In this document: piece by piece, positions 46,677-54,117 of the stretch | Numbering within the stretch: position 1 is the first letter of the stretch | Layout of the letters: each line of letters starts with the position of its first letter | Assembly: GCF_042678305.1 (NCBI RefSeq) | Contig: NZ_JBHUDT010000003.1 | Length of the DNA: 64,000 nt | DNA from: Gelatiniphilus marinus | GTDB taxonomy: Bacteria > Bacteroidota > Bacteroidia > Flavobacteriales > Flavobacteriaceae | Direction: 5' to 3' (one strand) | Notes under the pieces: model-generated | Database searches by the model: none | What the model saw: the letters and a program-made list of their open reading frames with translations, nothing else | What the model was told of the DNA's origin: nothing | Made by a program: the position numbers and the translations under genes

Positions 46677-46896
46677 AAAACCAACCCCCAAATTTTTCAA
46701 GACTTTACGCAATATTGGTATTGCATTGGCTACTGCAGGTGGTGCCATCATAGCTGCACCAATTTCGATGCCTGCCATTGTGGTAACTATTGCTACTTAT
46801 ATGACCGTTGCTGGAACTGTGGCAACCACAGTAAGTCAAGCAGTTGTTACTAATGATGAAAACACTGAAATTGATGAGAATGACGATGGATTATAA
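46654..46896 (+). CDS. Holin-like small membrane protein 1
   Basis: 80 residues: basic N-terminus (ERYKKPTPKFFKTL), two hydrophobic helices (about 18-37 and 40-62) rich in Ala and Gly, and an acidic tail (NDENTEIDENDDGL). This plan resembles class II holins. Starts inside the DUF5675 gene and overlaps the next gene by 11 bases. No family recognised. Confidence 0.6.
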   Translation: MNILERYKKPTPKFFKTLRNIGIALATAGGAIIAAPISMPAIVVTIATYMTVAGTVATTVSQAVVTNDENTEIDENDDGL

Positions 46897-47056
46897 CACC
46901 AAATCTGCCATTATCGGCGGTACTTTCTTTTCATCAATCGTTAATATTGGTGTTGAGGATTTGATTACTACCATTATTTTGGCTGTTGTGGGTGCTACTG
47001 TGAGTTTTATAGTGTCATTATTGCTTCGGTTTTTGACTAAAAAACCTAAATCTTAA
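46886..47056 (+). CDS. Holin-like small membrane protein 2
   Basis: 56 residues from ATG at 46886, which overlaps the previous stop region; a TTG start 14 codons upstream is less likely. One or two hydrophobic helices (about 9-47) and a basic tail (RFLTKKPKS). Last gene of the cassette. Its 3' end overlaps the convergent HEPN-like gene by 39 bases. Confidence 0.55.
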   Translation: MDYNTKSAIIGGTFFSSIVNIGVEDLITTIILAVVGATVSFIVSLLLRFLTKKPKS

Positions 47057-48007
47057 ATTTTTTAATTGAACGATAAAGGAAAAAGGTCTATTGATTTTAG
47101 ATGCTTTTTCCTTTTTTTCTTTGTTAAATGAATTTGAAAAATCATTATGCTTCTTATTTTCAGCTTCAACAATTTCCCTAAAATTCAATAATGATTCTTG
47201 ACTAACATAATACTTATTCTGATTCAATAATCTTTCTTCTTCGATTAGCGCTTTTTTTAATGATATTCTTTTCCACATTAGTTCATAATACAAATTAACC
47301 CTGTCATCAATTTCAGGAATATTCTCTGGAATAAAAGCAGGGAAATACCTACTTTCAATTGCTATAATTTCACAAAGAATATTTATGATTGAAAACATTC
47401 TGTTACATTCGGAAATGGAATAATAATTATCATTGCCTAGACTATGGCTGATATAGTGTCTATTTAAATTTGAAGATTCAAAATCAAAACTATTTGTATT
47501 TGCATAAAACCAATTATGAAGGCAGTTTTTTAAAGAATCGTTATAAAGTTTTCTCAAATGAGGTCTAAATTCGCCTTCTTTTGCGCATATATTTTCAACT
47601 AATTCCTTTAATGAAGGTTTTCTTTTGCCTTCATCTATTGACCAATTGTAGTATGATAACAATACGCCCTCAATTACGGGTGTTAAGCAATTAATTGAAG
47701 ACAGTAAATCCTTTTTAAAATAATGAAAAGTTGCTTTATCGACCAAATGAGAAAACTTATTCAAATGAGGTAAAATTAGAAACCTATAATTAACAAATGC
47801 TCTTGAATAAGGATTAAATATTATAGGACTTAATAAATAATTGATTTTTTCATTACAATTATCTTTATCATAATTTTTAGACTCTATTTCTTCACAAAGT
47901 AATTTTATCCTTTCGAAATCTCCGCCGATTATTTCACCATTGATAAACCACCCATATTTTGAGAGTACTTGACTAACATATCTGTATTTAGCTAAATAAT
48001 CATCCAT
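47018..48007 (-). CDS. Hypothetical protein with a HEPN-like RxxxxH motif
   Basis: 329 residues, mostly helical, no signal peptide or membrane segment. The region LNRHYISHSLGN holds R183-x4-H188, followed by a helix (CNRMFSIINILCEIIAIE). This is the R-x4-6-H pattern of HEPN RNase domains, and a polar residue precedes the R as is usual. HEPN proteins often act as RNases in defence or toxin systems. The call is from one motif and helical context only. The C-terminal 50 residues are Lys-rich. It is flanked upstream by direct repeat copy 1. Confidence 0.55.
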   Translation of the reverse strand: MDDYLAKYRYVSQVLSKYGWFINGEIIGGDFERIKLLCEEIESKNYDKDNCNEKINYLLSPIIFNPYSRAFVNYRFLILPHLNKFSHLVDKATFHYFKKDLLSSINCLTPVIEGVLLSYYNWSIDEGKRKPSLKELVENICAKEGEFRPHLRKLYNDSLKNCLHNWFYANTNSFDFESSNLNRHYISHSLGNDNYYSISECNRMFSIINILCEIIAIESRYFPAFIPENIPEIDDRVNLYYELMWKRISLKKALIEEERLLNQNKYYVSQESLLNFREIVEAENKKHNDFSNSFNKEKKEKASKINRPFSFIVQLKNLRFRFFSQKPKQ

Positions 48008-48027
48008 TAGACAAAACTAATTCTTTT

Positions 48028-48309
48028 GGGGCAAAGTGTTGTAGGTGGAAGTGATTATTGATGTTGAGCGGTTGGAAAGATAAATAAAGGGCATTTTCTA
48101 AAAAATGCTCTTTTTTTATGCGCGGTGTTGAGGTGGGTAAATGAAAAGAGTGATACCCTGATAAGGGATTGAGCGAATGTAATGCCCCCTACCGCAGACA
48201 CAAGGGAAACATTAATAATTGCTGTAACCTACACCGTTGAAATGGGTGGTGGGGAAAAGATGGAAAAAATTGTATGCTCTAAATTTCAATGCAAGTACGG
48301 AATTGAGCG
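48028..48309. repeat. 282-bp direct repeat, copy 1
   Basis: About 95 percent identical by eye to 50404-50685, same orientation, 2376 bases apart. It contains a terminator-like hairpin (48086-48117, GGGCATTTT, CTAA loop, AAAATGCTC, then seven T). It carries no convincing gene: the 74-codon frame at 48182-48406 runs through repeat and palindrome alike. Confidence 0.8.
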
Positions 48310-48314
48310 GTTTT

Positions 48315-48434
48315 GTGTAAGCGTCAGTAACGGGAAAATGCGCGTCCCTAAACCTCGGGATTCCGCTGACGCACTAAAGATAGCAAAACGAGTGAATTAC
48401 CGATGAGGAAATTCAGCCGTTATTGCGCTTACAC
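48315..48434. repeat. Bipartite palindrome B (attC-like)
   Basis: Outer arms GTGTAAGCG (48315-48323) and CGCTTACAC (48426-48434) and inner arms GCGTCAG (48321-48327) and CTGACGC (48366-48372) are all perfect complements. GTTGTTAGCGG follows the outer arm, and its reverse, CCGCTAACAAC, resembles the outer motif of element A. The length of 120 bases and the two-box plan resemble integron attC sites. Confidence 0.5.
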
Positions 48435-48483
48435 GTTGTTAGCGGCTGTGTTGCTCTCAAATATATACTGTTGTTTTAACTAA

Positions 48484-48930
48484 TTATTTTTTATAGAGGT
48501 TAGTATTCCTCAATCCAATTGTTTTTCTATTCTTCCAAGCACCTGTACTCCACAACGCCCAAACAACTAAGACGGGTTGGAATAAAAGGCGGACAAATCT
48601 TGCGGTATCTGAAGTGATGATAAAGTCTGTTTTATTTACATATTGAGCAATGTTTCCTGGAAATATCAAAACATAAAAAATTGCCAAAGCCCAACCAACA
48701 TGAACTTTATATTTTGTTAAAAAAATCATAGATAGCCCCAAGGTGAGTTCAACAATGCCTGATAGAATCACAACTAAATTCTTGTCCATAGGTACCCAAT
48801 TGGGAACTTGGGCTTGCCACTCCACTCGCAAAAAGGTAAAATGTCCTATTGCGGCGAAGACCATAGCTGCTCCAAGAATAATTCTAAAAATGTCTTGAAC
48901 TTTTGTTGTTGGTGAGTACATGCTTTTCAT
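48484..48930 (-). CDS. DoxX-family membrane protein
   Basis: 148 residues, four membrane helices. FRIILGAAMVFAAIGHFTFL at the start, PMDKNLVVILSGIVELTLGLSMIF (core 'SGIVELTLGL') and a third helix before the acidic loop fit DoxX/DoxD-like proteins. DoxX relatives take part in thiol or oxidative stress handling. Last gene of the minus-strand Ohr cassette, 14 bases after the bacterioferritin-like gene. Confidence 0.8.
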   Translation of the reverse strand: MKSMYSPTTKVQDIFRIILGAAMVFAAIGHFTFLRVEWQAQVPNWVPMDKNLVVILSGIVELTLGLSMIFLTKYKVHVGWALAIFYVLIFPGNIAQYVNKTDFIITSDTARFVRLLFQPVLVVWALWSTGAWKNRKTIGLRNTNLYKK

Positions 48931-48944
48931 TGTTTAATATTTAC

Positions 48945-49409
48945 TTAGAGTTGGTGGCTCAAATAATTTTGAAGCCCAATTGTTTCGATTAAGGAAACCT
49001 GCTGTTTAAGCCATGATAGATGCTTGTTTTCATCTTGCAAATAACTTGTCAAAAGCTGTTCAGTAACCTTATCACCTTTAATTTGTGGAAGAACTTTATT
49101 TAGCCAATCCATTCCTTTTATTTGTTCTTCCAATTCCATTTTAAATTGTTCTTGCACTTCATAAAGCACTTCTATATTGAGAGATTCCACTTTTGGCACA
49201 TTGCCAAGTTCCAATAGTCTGGCAGTAAATTTTGCTATTGTAGTAGTTTCCTCGTTATACTCTTCTAACATTCTGTCAGCAAGTTTGACAAATCCCTTTT
49301 TTCTATTGATAATAGAGTGTAAGAAATGCTGTTTGGAACTACAGATTAGACCAGAAACTATGTCTTGTAAAATTTTAATGCTTTTATCGTTTATTAATGT
49401 AGTAGCCAT
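48945..49409 (-). CDS. Bacterioferritin-like four-helix protein, partly degenerate iron site
   Basis: 154 residues. The end DENKHLSWLKQQVSLIETIGLQNYLSHQL (core 'IETIGLQNYL') closely resembles the C-terminus of bacterioferritin. E127, H130 and E94 fall at the same numbers as the ferroxidase ligands of E. coli Bfr. The E18 equivalent is Leu and the H54 equivalent is Thr by eye alignment, so the di-iron centre looks incomplete. No heme-binding Met at position 52. It may bind iron or act as a stress protein in another way. Located between ohrR and doxX. Confidence 0.7.
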   Translation of the reverse strand: MATTLINDKSIKILQDIVSGLICSSKQHFLHSIINRKKGFVKLADRMLEEYNEETTTIAKFTARLLELGNVPKVESLNIEVLYEVQEQFKMELEEQIKGMDWLNKVLPQIKGDKVTEQLLTSYLQDENKHLSWLKQQVSLIETIGLQNYLSHQL

Positions 49410-49416
49410 AGAATTT

Positions 49417-49857
49417 TTATTTTGACAAATGAGAAATAATCGAATGCAAATTATCTTTCAGAATCATTAATCGTTCAAGCCCTATGCCCGTTCCAAGAAT
49501 GCGTTCAGCAATACCCTCTGGAATGACATGAGCCTTTTCTTTTAACTGCTTGCCGTTAGTAGTTAGGTTTACGATGACCTTCCTTTCGTCTGTCATAGAC
49601 CTTTCCCTTTTTACAAAACCCTGTTGCTCCAATCGTTTAAGCAATGGTGTAATGGTGTTCGTATTTAAGATAAGTTTCTGAGCAATGGTATTAACCAACA
49701 TACCATCCTCCTCCCACAATACCAGCAACACTAAATATTGAGGATAGGTAATGCCCAATTCTTTAAGAAAGGGTTGGTATTCCCTTGTTATCAATCGAGA
49801 TGCTGCATAAACAGGAAAGCAAAGCTGATTTTCCAGTTTTAAATAATCACAGGTCAT
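49417..49857 (-). CDS. ohrR: OhrR-type MarR repressor, organic peroxide sensor
   Basis: 146 residues with a winged-helix MarR fold. LENQLCFPVYAASRLI contains C13, the position of the redox cysteine of Bacillus OhrR (C15 in a very similar segment). The wing DERKVIVNLTTNG is standard. No second C-terminal cysteine is seen, so it belongs to the one-cysteine type apart from the N-terminal C3. It should repress ohr until oxidised by organic hydroperoxides. Two matching operator sites lie before ohr. Confidence 0.9.
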   Translation of the reverse strand: MTCDYLKLENQLCFPVYAASRLITREYQPFLKELGITYPQYLVLLVLWEEDGMLVNTIAQKLILNTNTITPLLKRLEQQGFVKRERSMTDERKVIVNLTTNGKQLKEKAHVIPEGIAERILGTGIGLERLMILKDNLHSIISHLSK

Positions 49858-49889
49858 TGAGTTATAAGTTTTAAAAAATGAGTAAATAA

Positions 49890-50303
49890 TTAGACCAAAC
49901 AGATTTCTTGTTGAATATTACCTTTAGTAGCTTGTGAATACGGACAAATCTCGTGGGCTTTATTGATAATGGTTTGTGCCATTTCGCTTTCAACACCATC
50001 AATCTTTGCTTCAATTTTAACTGCAAAGTTAATGCCTTTGGCTGCTTTCACTACGCTTACCGTTACGGTAGTTTGCGAAGAAACTTCTTGTTTCATTGCT
50101 TTAGCAATATGAATAATGGCATTGTCAAAGCAAGCCGCATAACCTGCTGAAAAAAGTTGTTCAGGGTTTGTATATTTTCCTCCTTCGCCTCCAAGTTCTT
50201 TTGGAAGTTTAACTTCTAAATCTAGAATTCCATCGTCACTTTTAACATGACCATCACGTCCACCAACTGCAGTTGATGATGTTTGATAAATTGTTTTCGT
50301 CAT
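49890..50303 (-). CDS. ohr: Ohr, organic hydroperoxide resistance protein
   Basis: 137 residues, OsmC/Ohr family. Reactive cysteines C58 (GYAACFDNA) and C120 (ICPYSQA), and R16-D17 region in VGGRDGHV, match Ohr. It reduces organic hydroperoxides with lipoyl or thiol reductants. First gene of the ohr-ohrR-bfr-like-doxX operon, 32 bases before ohrR, with a promoter and two operators in front. Confidence 0.95.
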   Translation of the reverse strand: MTKTIYQTSSTAVGGRDGHVKSDDGILDLEVKLPKELGGEGGKYTNPEQLFSAGYAACFDNAIIHIAKAMKQEVSSQTTVTVSVVKAAKGINFAVKIEAKIDGVESEMAQTIINKAHEICPYSQATKGNIQQEICLV

Positions 50304-50330
50304 AATAATTTAATTAATCTTGTTAGATAA

Positions 50331-50380
50331 TATCGTTCGCGATACAAATATATAAGTTTAATTTTATATCACAAGCGATA
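50331..50380 (-). promoter_or_regulatory. ohr promoter with two operator copies
   Basis: TATC-N4-GCGATA occurs twice, at 50331-50344 and 50367-50380, 36 bases apart. On the minus strand TTG (50374-50372) and TATATTTG (50352-50345) are spaced by exactly 19 bases. One operator covers the -33 TTG and the other begins right after the -7 box, so a bound repressor would block polymerase. OhrR is the obvious candidate. Confidence 0.7.
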
Positions 50381-50403
50381 TAAAAAAATAATATCGGGAA
50401 ACT

Positions 50404-50685
50404 GGGGCAAAGTGTCGTAGGTGGAAGTGATTATTGATGTTAGGCGGTTGGAAAGATAAATAAAGGGCATTTTCTAAAAAATGCTCTTTTTTTATGCGCG
50501 GTGTTGAGGTGGGTAAATGAAAAGAGCGATACCCTGATAAGGGATTGAGCGAATGTAATGCATCCTACCGCAGACACAAGGCAAAACATTAATAATTGCT
50601 GTAACCTACACCGTTGAAATGGGTGGTGGGGAAAAGATGGAAAAATTGTGTGTTCTAAATTTCAATGTCAGTTCTGAATTGAGCG
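50404..50685. repeat. 282-bp direct repeat, copy 2
   Basis: Second copy of 48028-48309, same orientation, including the terminator-like hairpin (about 50462-50493). The two copies enclose the whole ohr cassette. No gene inside. Confidence 0.8.
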
Positions 50686-50789
50686 TGGGGAATGTCGGAT
50701 ATTTACTCGCTTCATTTCTATTGTTTTTTATGGTGCTCGTGAATAACCCTCATTTTAATTTGAGAACGTATTTGAGCTGTGGATAAGGG

Positions 50790-50864
50790 GCTATTTTACA
50801 TAATGGCGTTATAGTACAGAAACTAAATGAATGCTACTATAACTACCCGTTATGTAAACATAGC
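50790..50864. repeat. Bipartite palindrome C (attC-like) with one extrahelical base
   Basis: GCTATTTTACATAA (50790-50803) pairs with TTATGTAAACATAGC (50850-50864), leaving a single unpaired base; inner arms GTTATAG (50808-50814) and CTATAAC (50837-50843) are perfect. Two stems separated by short spacers, 75 bases in all. Confidence 0.55.
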
Positions 50865-50869
50865 TTTGG

Positions 50870-50989
50870 GTAGTTTTTGGTGAGAGGGTTGGAAACAGCT
50901 CTTTGCTTTTTTGCTGTACCAATTTTGAAAATAATTCCTATAAGCAAAATAAGCAATGTGCTGTGTGCGTGTTGGCAGCCAAAAACTAC
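50870..50989. repeat. Palindrome D adjacent to C
   Basis: GTAGTTTTTGG (50870-50880) and CCAAAAACTAC (50979-50989) are perfect complements 98 bases apart; the inside is rich in smaller AGC/GCT complementarities. It lies just upstream (in sequence order) of the DUF4238 stop. A 67-codon minus-strand frame covering C and D is a by-product of the palindromes. Confidence 0.5.
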
Positions 50990-51084
50990 AATAGCGTTGG
51001 CGAGCGGAACAAACCAAAAGACAGAGGGTTTTTGCTTTTGCAACAAACTGGGTTTTGGTTTGTGGGGAATTAATAAACTATAAG

Positions 51085-52119
51085 TTAATCACTTCTCGTA
51101 TCTAATGATGGGTGTCTCAATGGTGCTATTTCTCCATTAAAATCCTTTGGGTTTACTTTCAATTTGAAAAAATCTAAACTTAAATTTATATGTGGGTCTT
51201 TTGAACTCATAAAGAAAAAATTTCTCCCTTCTCTTGTAAAAGCCGTATTAATATTCTTAAAATCATTTCTGTAGCTTTCATTTCCTTCAAAAAGTAATTC
51301 AGCATATTCTTTATTGACAAAATCATTAAAGAAAATTTGAGTATCACTATTGATTATTTGTAAAGAATTTAACTGATGAACTTCGTCGATAGATTCTGTT
51401 GAACCGCAATCATTTTCCCCATTATTAAACTCATATACATTGGAATCGTACAAACATATCATTAATCTAGGGTGAATTGGATAAAACACTTGCAACCCTT
51501 TTGCAACCAATCCAGTTGCACCAATATAATTACCAGCTTTTTCCATTAACTGGTTATATAAAACAACTGGCGAATCTGACGTAACAAATGGTAAAAGAGA
51601 AAGATTTACAACAAAACCAAAATCGAGAAAATCTAATAGTTTTTCATTTTCGATTGCACCTATTAATGCCTTCAGAACCGGATTATTAAAACCAATAGTA
51701 TTATCTTTTAGTTTTTGCCACAAGTTTGGTTGGTATGCTTTTAGCATTGTTTTCATACTTTCATTGACACTATCTTCTATTTGTCTTCCAGAACTAGGCG
51801 TTCTATTGGCTTGATAAATTATAAACCTTTTTAGTAGTATATAGCCATTTGTACCTTTTGGTGGCGGATATAATAACTTTTCTTCAGTCCAATAATAAAA
51901 CATTTTAGCAACCTCACTTTCCATTTTGGCCAAAGCATTTTCGATTACCTCATCTTCTCCATATAGATAGTTTTCACAACCTTGGTGTTTTATTGGTGCT
52001 GCATTGATGAAAATTTTATTCTTATGATTGTATAAGCTTATGTTTTTACCTGTTTCGCCAATGGAAAACCTTTTTAAGTAAAATCTTGGGATATAATGGT
52101 GCTTCTTCTTTCTAGACAT
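51085..52119 (-). CDS. DUF4238 protein, last gene of the putative defence operon
   Basis: 344 residues. HHYIPRFYLKRFS at the start, LPFVTSDSPVVLYN and YPIHPRLMICLYD in the middle are DUF4238 hallmarks; conserved His and Asp suggest an enzyme, perhaps a nuclease, but the activity is unknown. No signal or membrane segment. It follows the RES gene by 31 bases on the same strand and ends against the palindromes C and D. It may belong to the operon or be an independent cassette. Confidence 0.8.
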   Translation of the reverse strand: MSRKKKHHYIPRFYLKRFSIGETGKNISLYNHKNKIFINAAPIKHQGCENYLYGEDEVIENALAKMESEVAKMFYYWTEEKLLYPPPKGTNGYILLKRFIIYQANRTPSSGRQIEDSVNESMKTMLKAYQPNLWQKLKDNTIGFNNPVLKALIGAIENEKLLDFLDFGFVVNLSLLPFVTSDSPVVLYNQLMEKAGNYIGATGLVAKGLQVFYPIHPRLMICLYDSNVYEFNNGENDCGSTESIDEVHQLNSLQIINSDTQIFFNDFVNKEYAELLFEGNESYRNDFKNINTAFTREGRNFFFMSSKDPHINLSLDFFKLKVNPKDFNGEIAPLRHPSLDTRSD

Positions 52120-52150
52120 TATAAACTAAAAGTAAAAAGATAAGGACAGA

Positions 52151-53179
52151 TTAATCTATTACCTTATGATGCAAATCCATACCTTCTATCTCATATACTT
52201 CTGTTTGAATACATTCCAATTTTTTAGGATTGAAAATTGCTAAATTGTAACCACTAGAATATAGTGAACTTTGATATTCAACACCATCAAACCCCAATGA
52301 TTTTATATATTCACAAATATATTGAGAAGGTATATAGTCTAATGATTTATCTTTTTTCCTTATTGGTAGAGATAACTCTTTTTGCAGAGTGTATATGAAA
52401 GGTAGATACTCAATATAATTTTTAATATCTTCTCTTTCTGACCAATAAATAGGGTCAGTAGCAATGTTTCTAAAACTGATGACTTCAATTTCTTCTTTTA
52501 CTATAAACTTACCTATGGTTACATAATCAAAAATGGTACTTCTTGTTTCATATAATGCTGTCTCAATAGAATCAGCTATGTATAGGTAAGAAATACCTCT
52601 TGGGTTTGCTCTACCAGCAGAAGCTAGTTCCGGTAATGGTGGATTCCCCATATTTTCTTTTATGAATCCTTTTTTGTCAGAAATTCTAGACCTAAAATAG
52701 AATTCTCCTTGATAAACTTTTTTGGTTAAACTACTATATAAAATAGATTTAAGAATTTCAAAATTTATAGAGTTACTAGCAAAGTAGCGATTTGAAAATT
52801 TAATCTCTTTTTTAAAATCATTCCAAATATTGTGAATTTTGACTTCTTCATTGATAATTTCAGAAGATACATTATTGTTAAACAAATCTTCAAATTCCTC
52901 CATTTCGTCAGTAAAAATTGCTTGAAAAAGTTCTTTAGAATTTGTTACTTTATCTGTAATTAAGTTAAAATCGTTTTTTAATGATTGAGCTAAATCGAAA
53001 TTAGAATAAGAATCTACAGTATATAGTGATAAAAAATTCCTAAAAAAATCAACTAATTTTGAAGCTTTAAAAATAGATACATCAACAGAGTTACAGAAAT
53101 TACAATTACCGACTCTATCATCTGCATTTATAATACTAATGAGATAGTCACTGGTAAAGCAGTTAACACAACAATTCAT
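52151..53179 (-). CDS. RES-domain protein with zinc ribbon and HEPN/RES N-terminal domain
   Basis: 342 residues. C3-C4-x2-C7 and C26-x2-C29 form a small zinc ribbon. A helical region (about 40-155) fits the HEPN/RES N-terminal domain. The RES domain (about 158-325) has FRSR (R163/R165), GRANPRG, SYLYIADSIETALYETR with E211, and YQSS with S304/S305, the R-E-S residues of the family. RES toxins of type II systems destroy NAD+. Here no Xre-type antitoxin is adjacent; instead it sits two bases after sce7725. The likely role is the NAD-depleting effector of a defence system (inference). Confidence 0.85.
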   Translation of the reverse strand: MNCCVNCFTSDYLISIINADDRVGNCNFCNSVDVSIFKASKLVDFFRNFLSLYTVDSYSNFDLAQSLKNDFNLITDKVTNSKELFQAIFTDEMEEFEDLFNNNVSSEIINEEVKIHNIWNDFKKEIKFSNRYFASNSINFEILKSILYSSLTKKVYQGEFYFRSRISDKKGFIKENMGNPPLPELASAGRANPRGISYLYIADSIETALYETRSTIFDYVTIGKFIVKEEIEVISFRNIATDPIYWSEREDIKNYIEYLPFIYTLQKELSLPIRKKDKSLDYIPSQYICEYIKSLGFDGVEYQSSLYSSGYNLAIFNPKKLECIQTEVYEIEGMDLHHKVID

Positions 53180-53181
53180 AA

Positions 53182-54117
53182 CTATATATTATTAATTACC
53201 AGCTCTATATGGTTCATTACAGATAGTTTTTTAAGAGTTCCTAGACCAGGAAAATGACCTCTTTGTTGCAAGTCCCTAAAAATTTCTACCGCTCGGGTAT
53301 GAATGTTTTGTTGATTACACCAAGCCACTAATTTATCTAAAGCTTCAGCGAACTTACCTCCGATATCTGAAGTGTCACCATTTGAATCTGAAACAAAATG
53401 TTTTACCTTAATTTTACCTGTGCCATCAATATAGGATAAATGAATTGCTACAGCTCTTGGTAAAAATCCAGAATCAGAATAATTGTCACCTATTGTGATA
53501 AAGTCACCAAATCCTACAAAACCGTCTTCTTGATAGTATCTGTATTCTTCAGAAAAACTACTTTCTTGGTCTAAATAATCAGCATTTTTAGATAACTCCT
53601 TAAAATAATCATCAAGAGACACCCTTGTATTTTGTTCAAATTCTCGGTAATATCTTCTACTTGTTTTAGAGAAGTAAATTAAATTATAAACAACATTTAG
53701 GCTTGAACTTAACAACTCAATGTTTTCTGTTGTTGTTTCAGCATTATGAATCAGAGTTACGCCATTATAATCTAGGTTTAAACCCTCAATAAATGGAATT
53801 AAAGTATCTAATTGTCTTGATGAAAAAGCATCGATAATTACAGCTAATTGATAATTTTTGTAATGATTTAGATTTTCAGTAAGAACATCAATTATTACTT
53901 GACGGTTGTTTTTTAAATCTCCAACTCTAGGGTTAATAACAACATTAAAGTTGACATTTTTAGAAGCCAGTTCCTTTAAAGAAGATTTTAATGTGGAAGA
54001 ACTCTTCACAGGTTCTATTACTGGTGAAGTCTTTAAAATATCGTTTGGAAATAAGCCACATAAATCTCTTAATGCGATTAACTCAAATTGTTTACCTCTG
54101 ACATATGGGAAATACAT
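53182..54117 (-). CDS. sce7725-family protein
   Basis: 311 residues. The start MYFPYVRGKQFELIALRDL is typical of the sce7725 family, which resembles 'beta protein' (T4-like) sequences. Alternating strands and helices (FNVVINPRVG, LAVIIDAF, NGVTLIHNAE, VVYNLIYFS) suggest a TIM-barrel-like fold. The C-terminal half has GFGDFITIGDNYSDSG and FVSDSNGDTSDIGGKFAEALDKL. Function unknown. It overlaps the sce7726 end by 40 bases, so the two are translated together. The pair was first named from Sorangium cellulosum genes. Confidence 0.85.
   Translation of the reverse strand: MYFPYVRGKQFELIALRDLCGLFPNDILKTSPVIEPVKSSSTLKSSLKELASKNVNFNVVINPRVGDLKNNRQVIIDVLTENLNHYKNYQLAVIIDAFSSRQLDTLIPFIEGLNLDYNGVTLIHNAETTTENIELLSSSLNVVYNLIYFSKTSRRYYREFEQNTRVSLDDYFKELSKNADYLDQESSFSEEYRYYQEDGFVGFGDFITIGDNYSDSGFLPRAVAIHLSYIDGTGKIKVKHFVSDSNGDTSDIGGKFAEALDKLVAWCNQQNIHTRAVEIFRDLQQRGHFPGLGTLKKLSVMNHIELVINNI

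Noticed and set aside
48182..48406. 74-codon plus-strand frame
   Set aside because: It starts inside direct repeat copy 1 and runs through palindrome B; in copy 2 the same frame is disrupted by an indel and substitutions, so it is not under coding selection.
50843..51083. Frames of 67-68 codons on both strands
   Set aside because: They lie within palindromes C and D and mirror each other; no start signals or recognisable protein features.
52151..53179. Classical Xre-RES type II toxin-antitoxin pair
   Set aside because: No Xre/MbcA-type antitoxin gene is adjacent; the neighbours are sce7725 and DUF4238 genes, and the RES protein has extra zinc-ribbon and helical domains.
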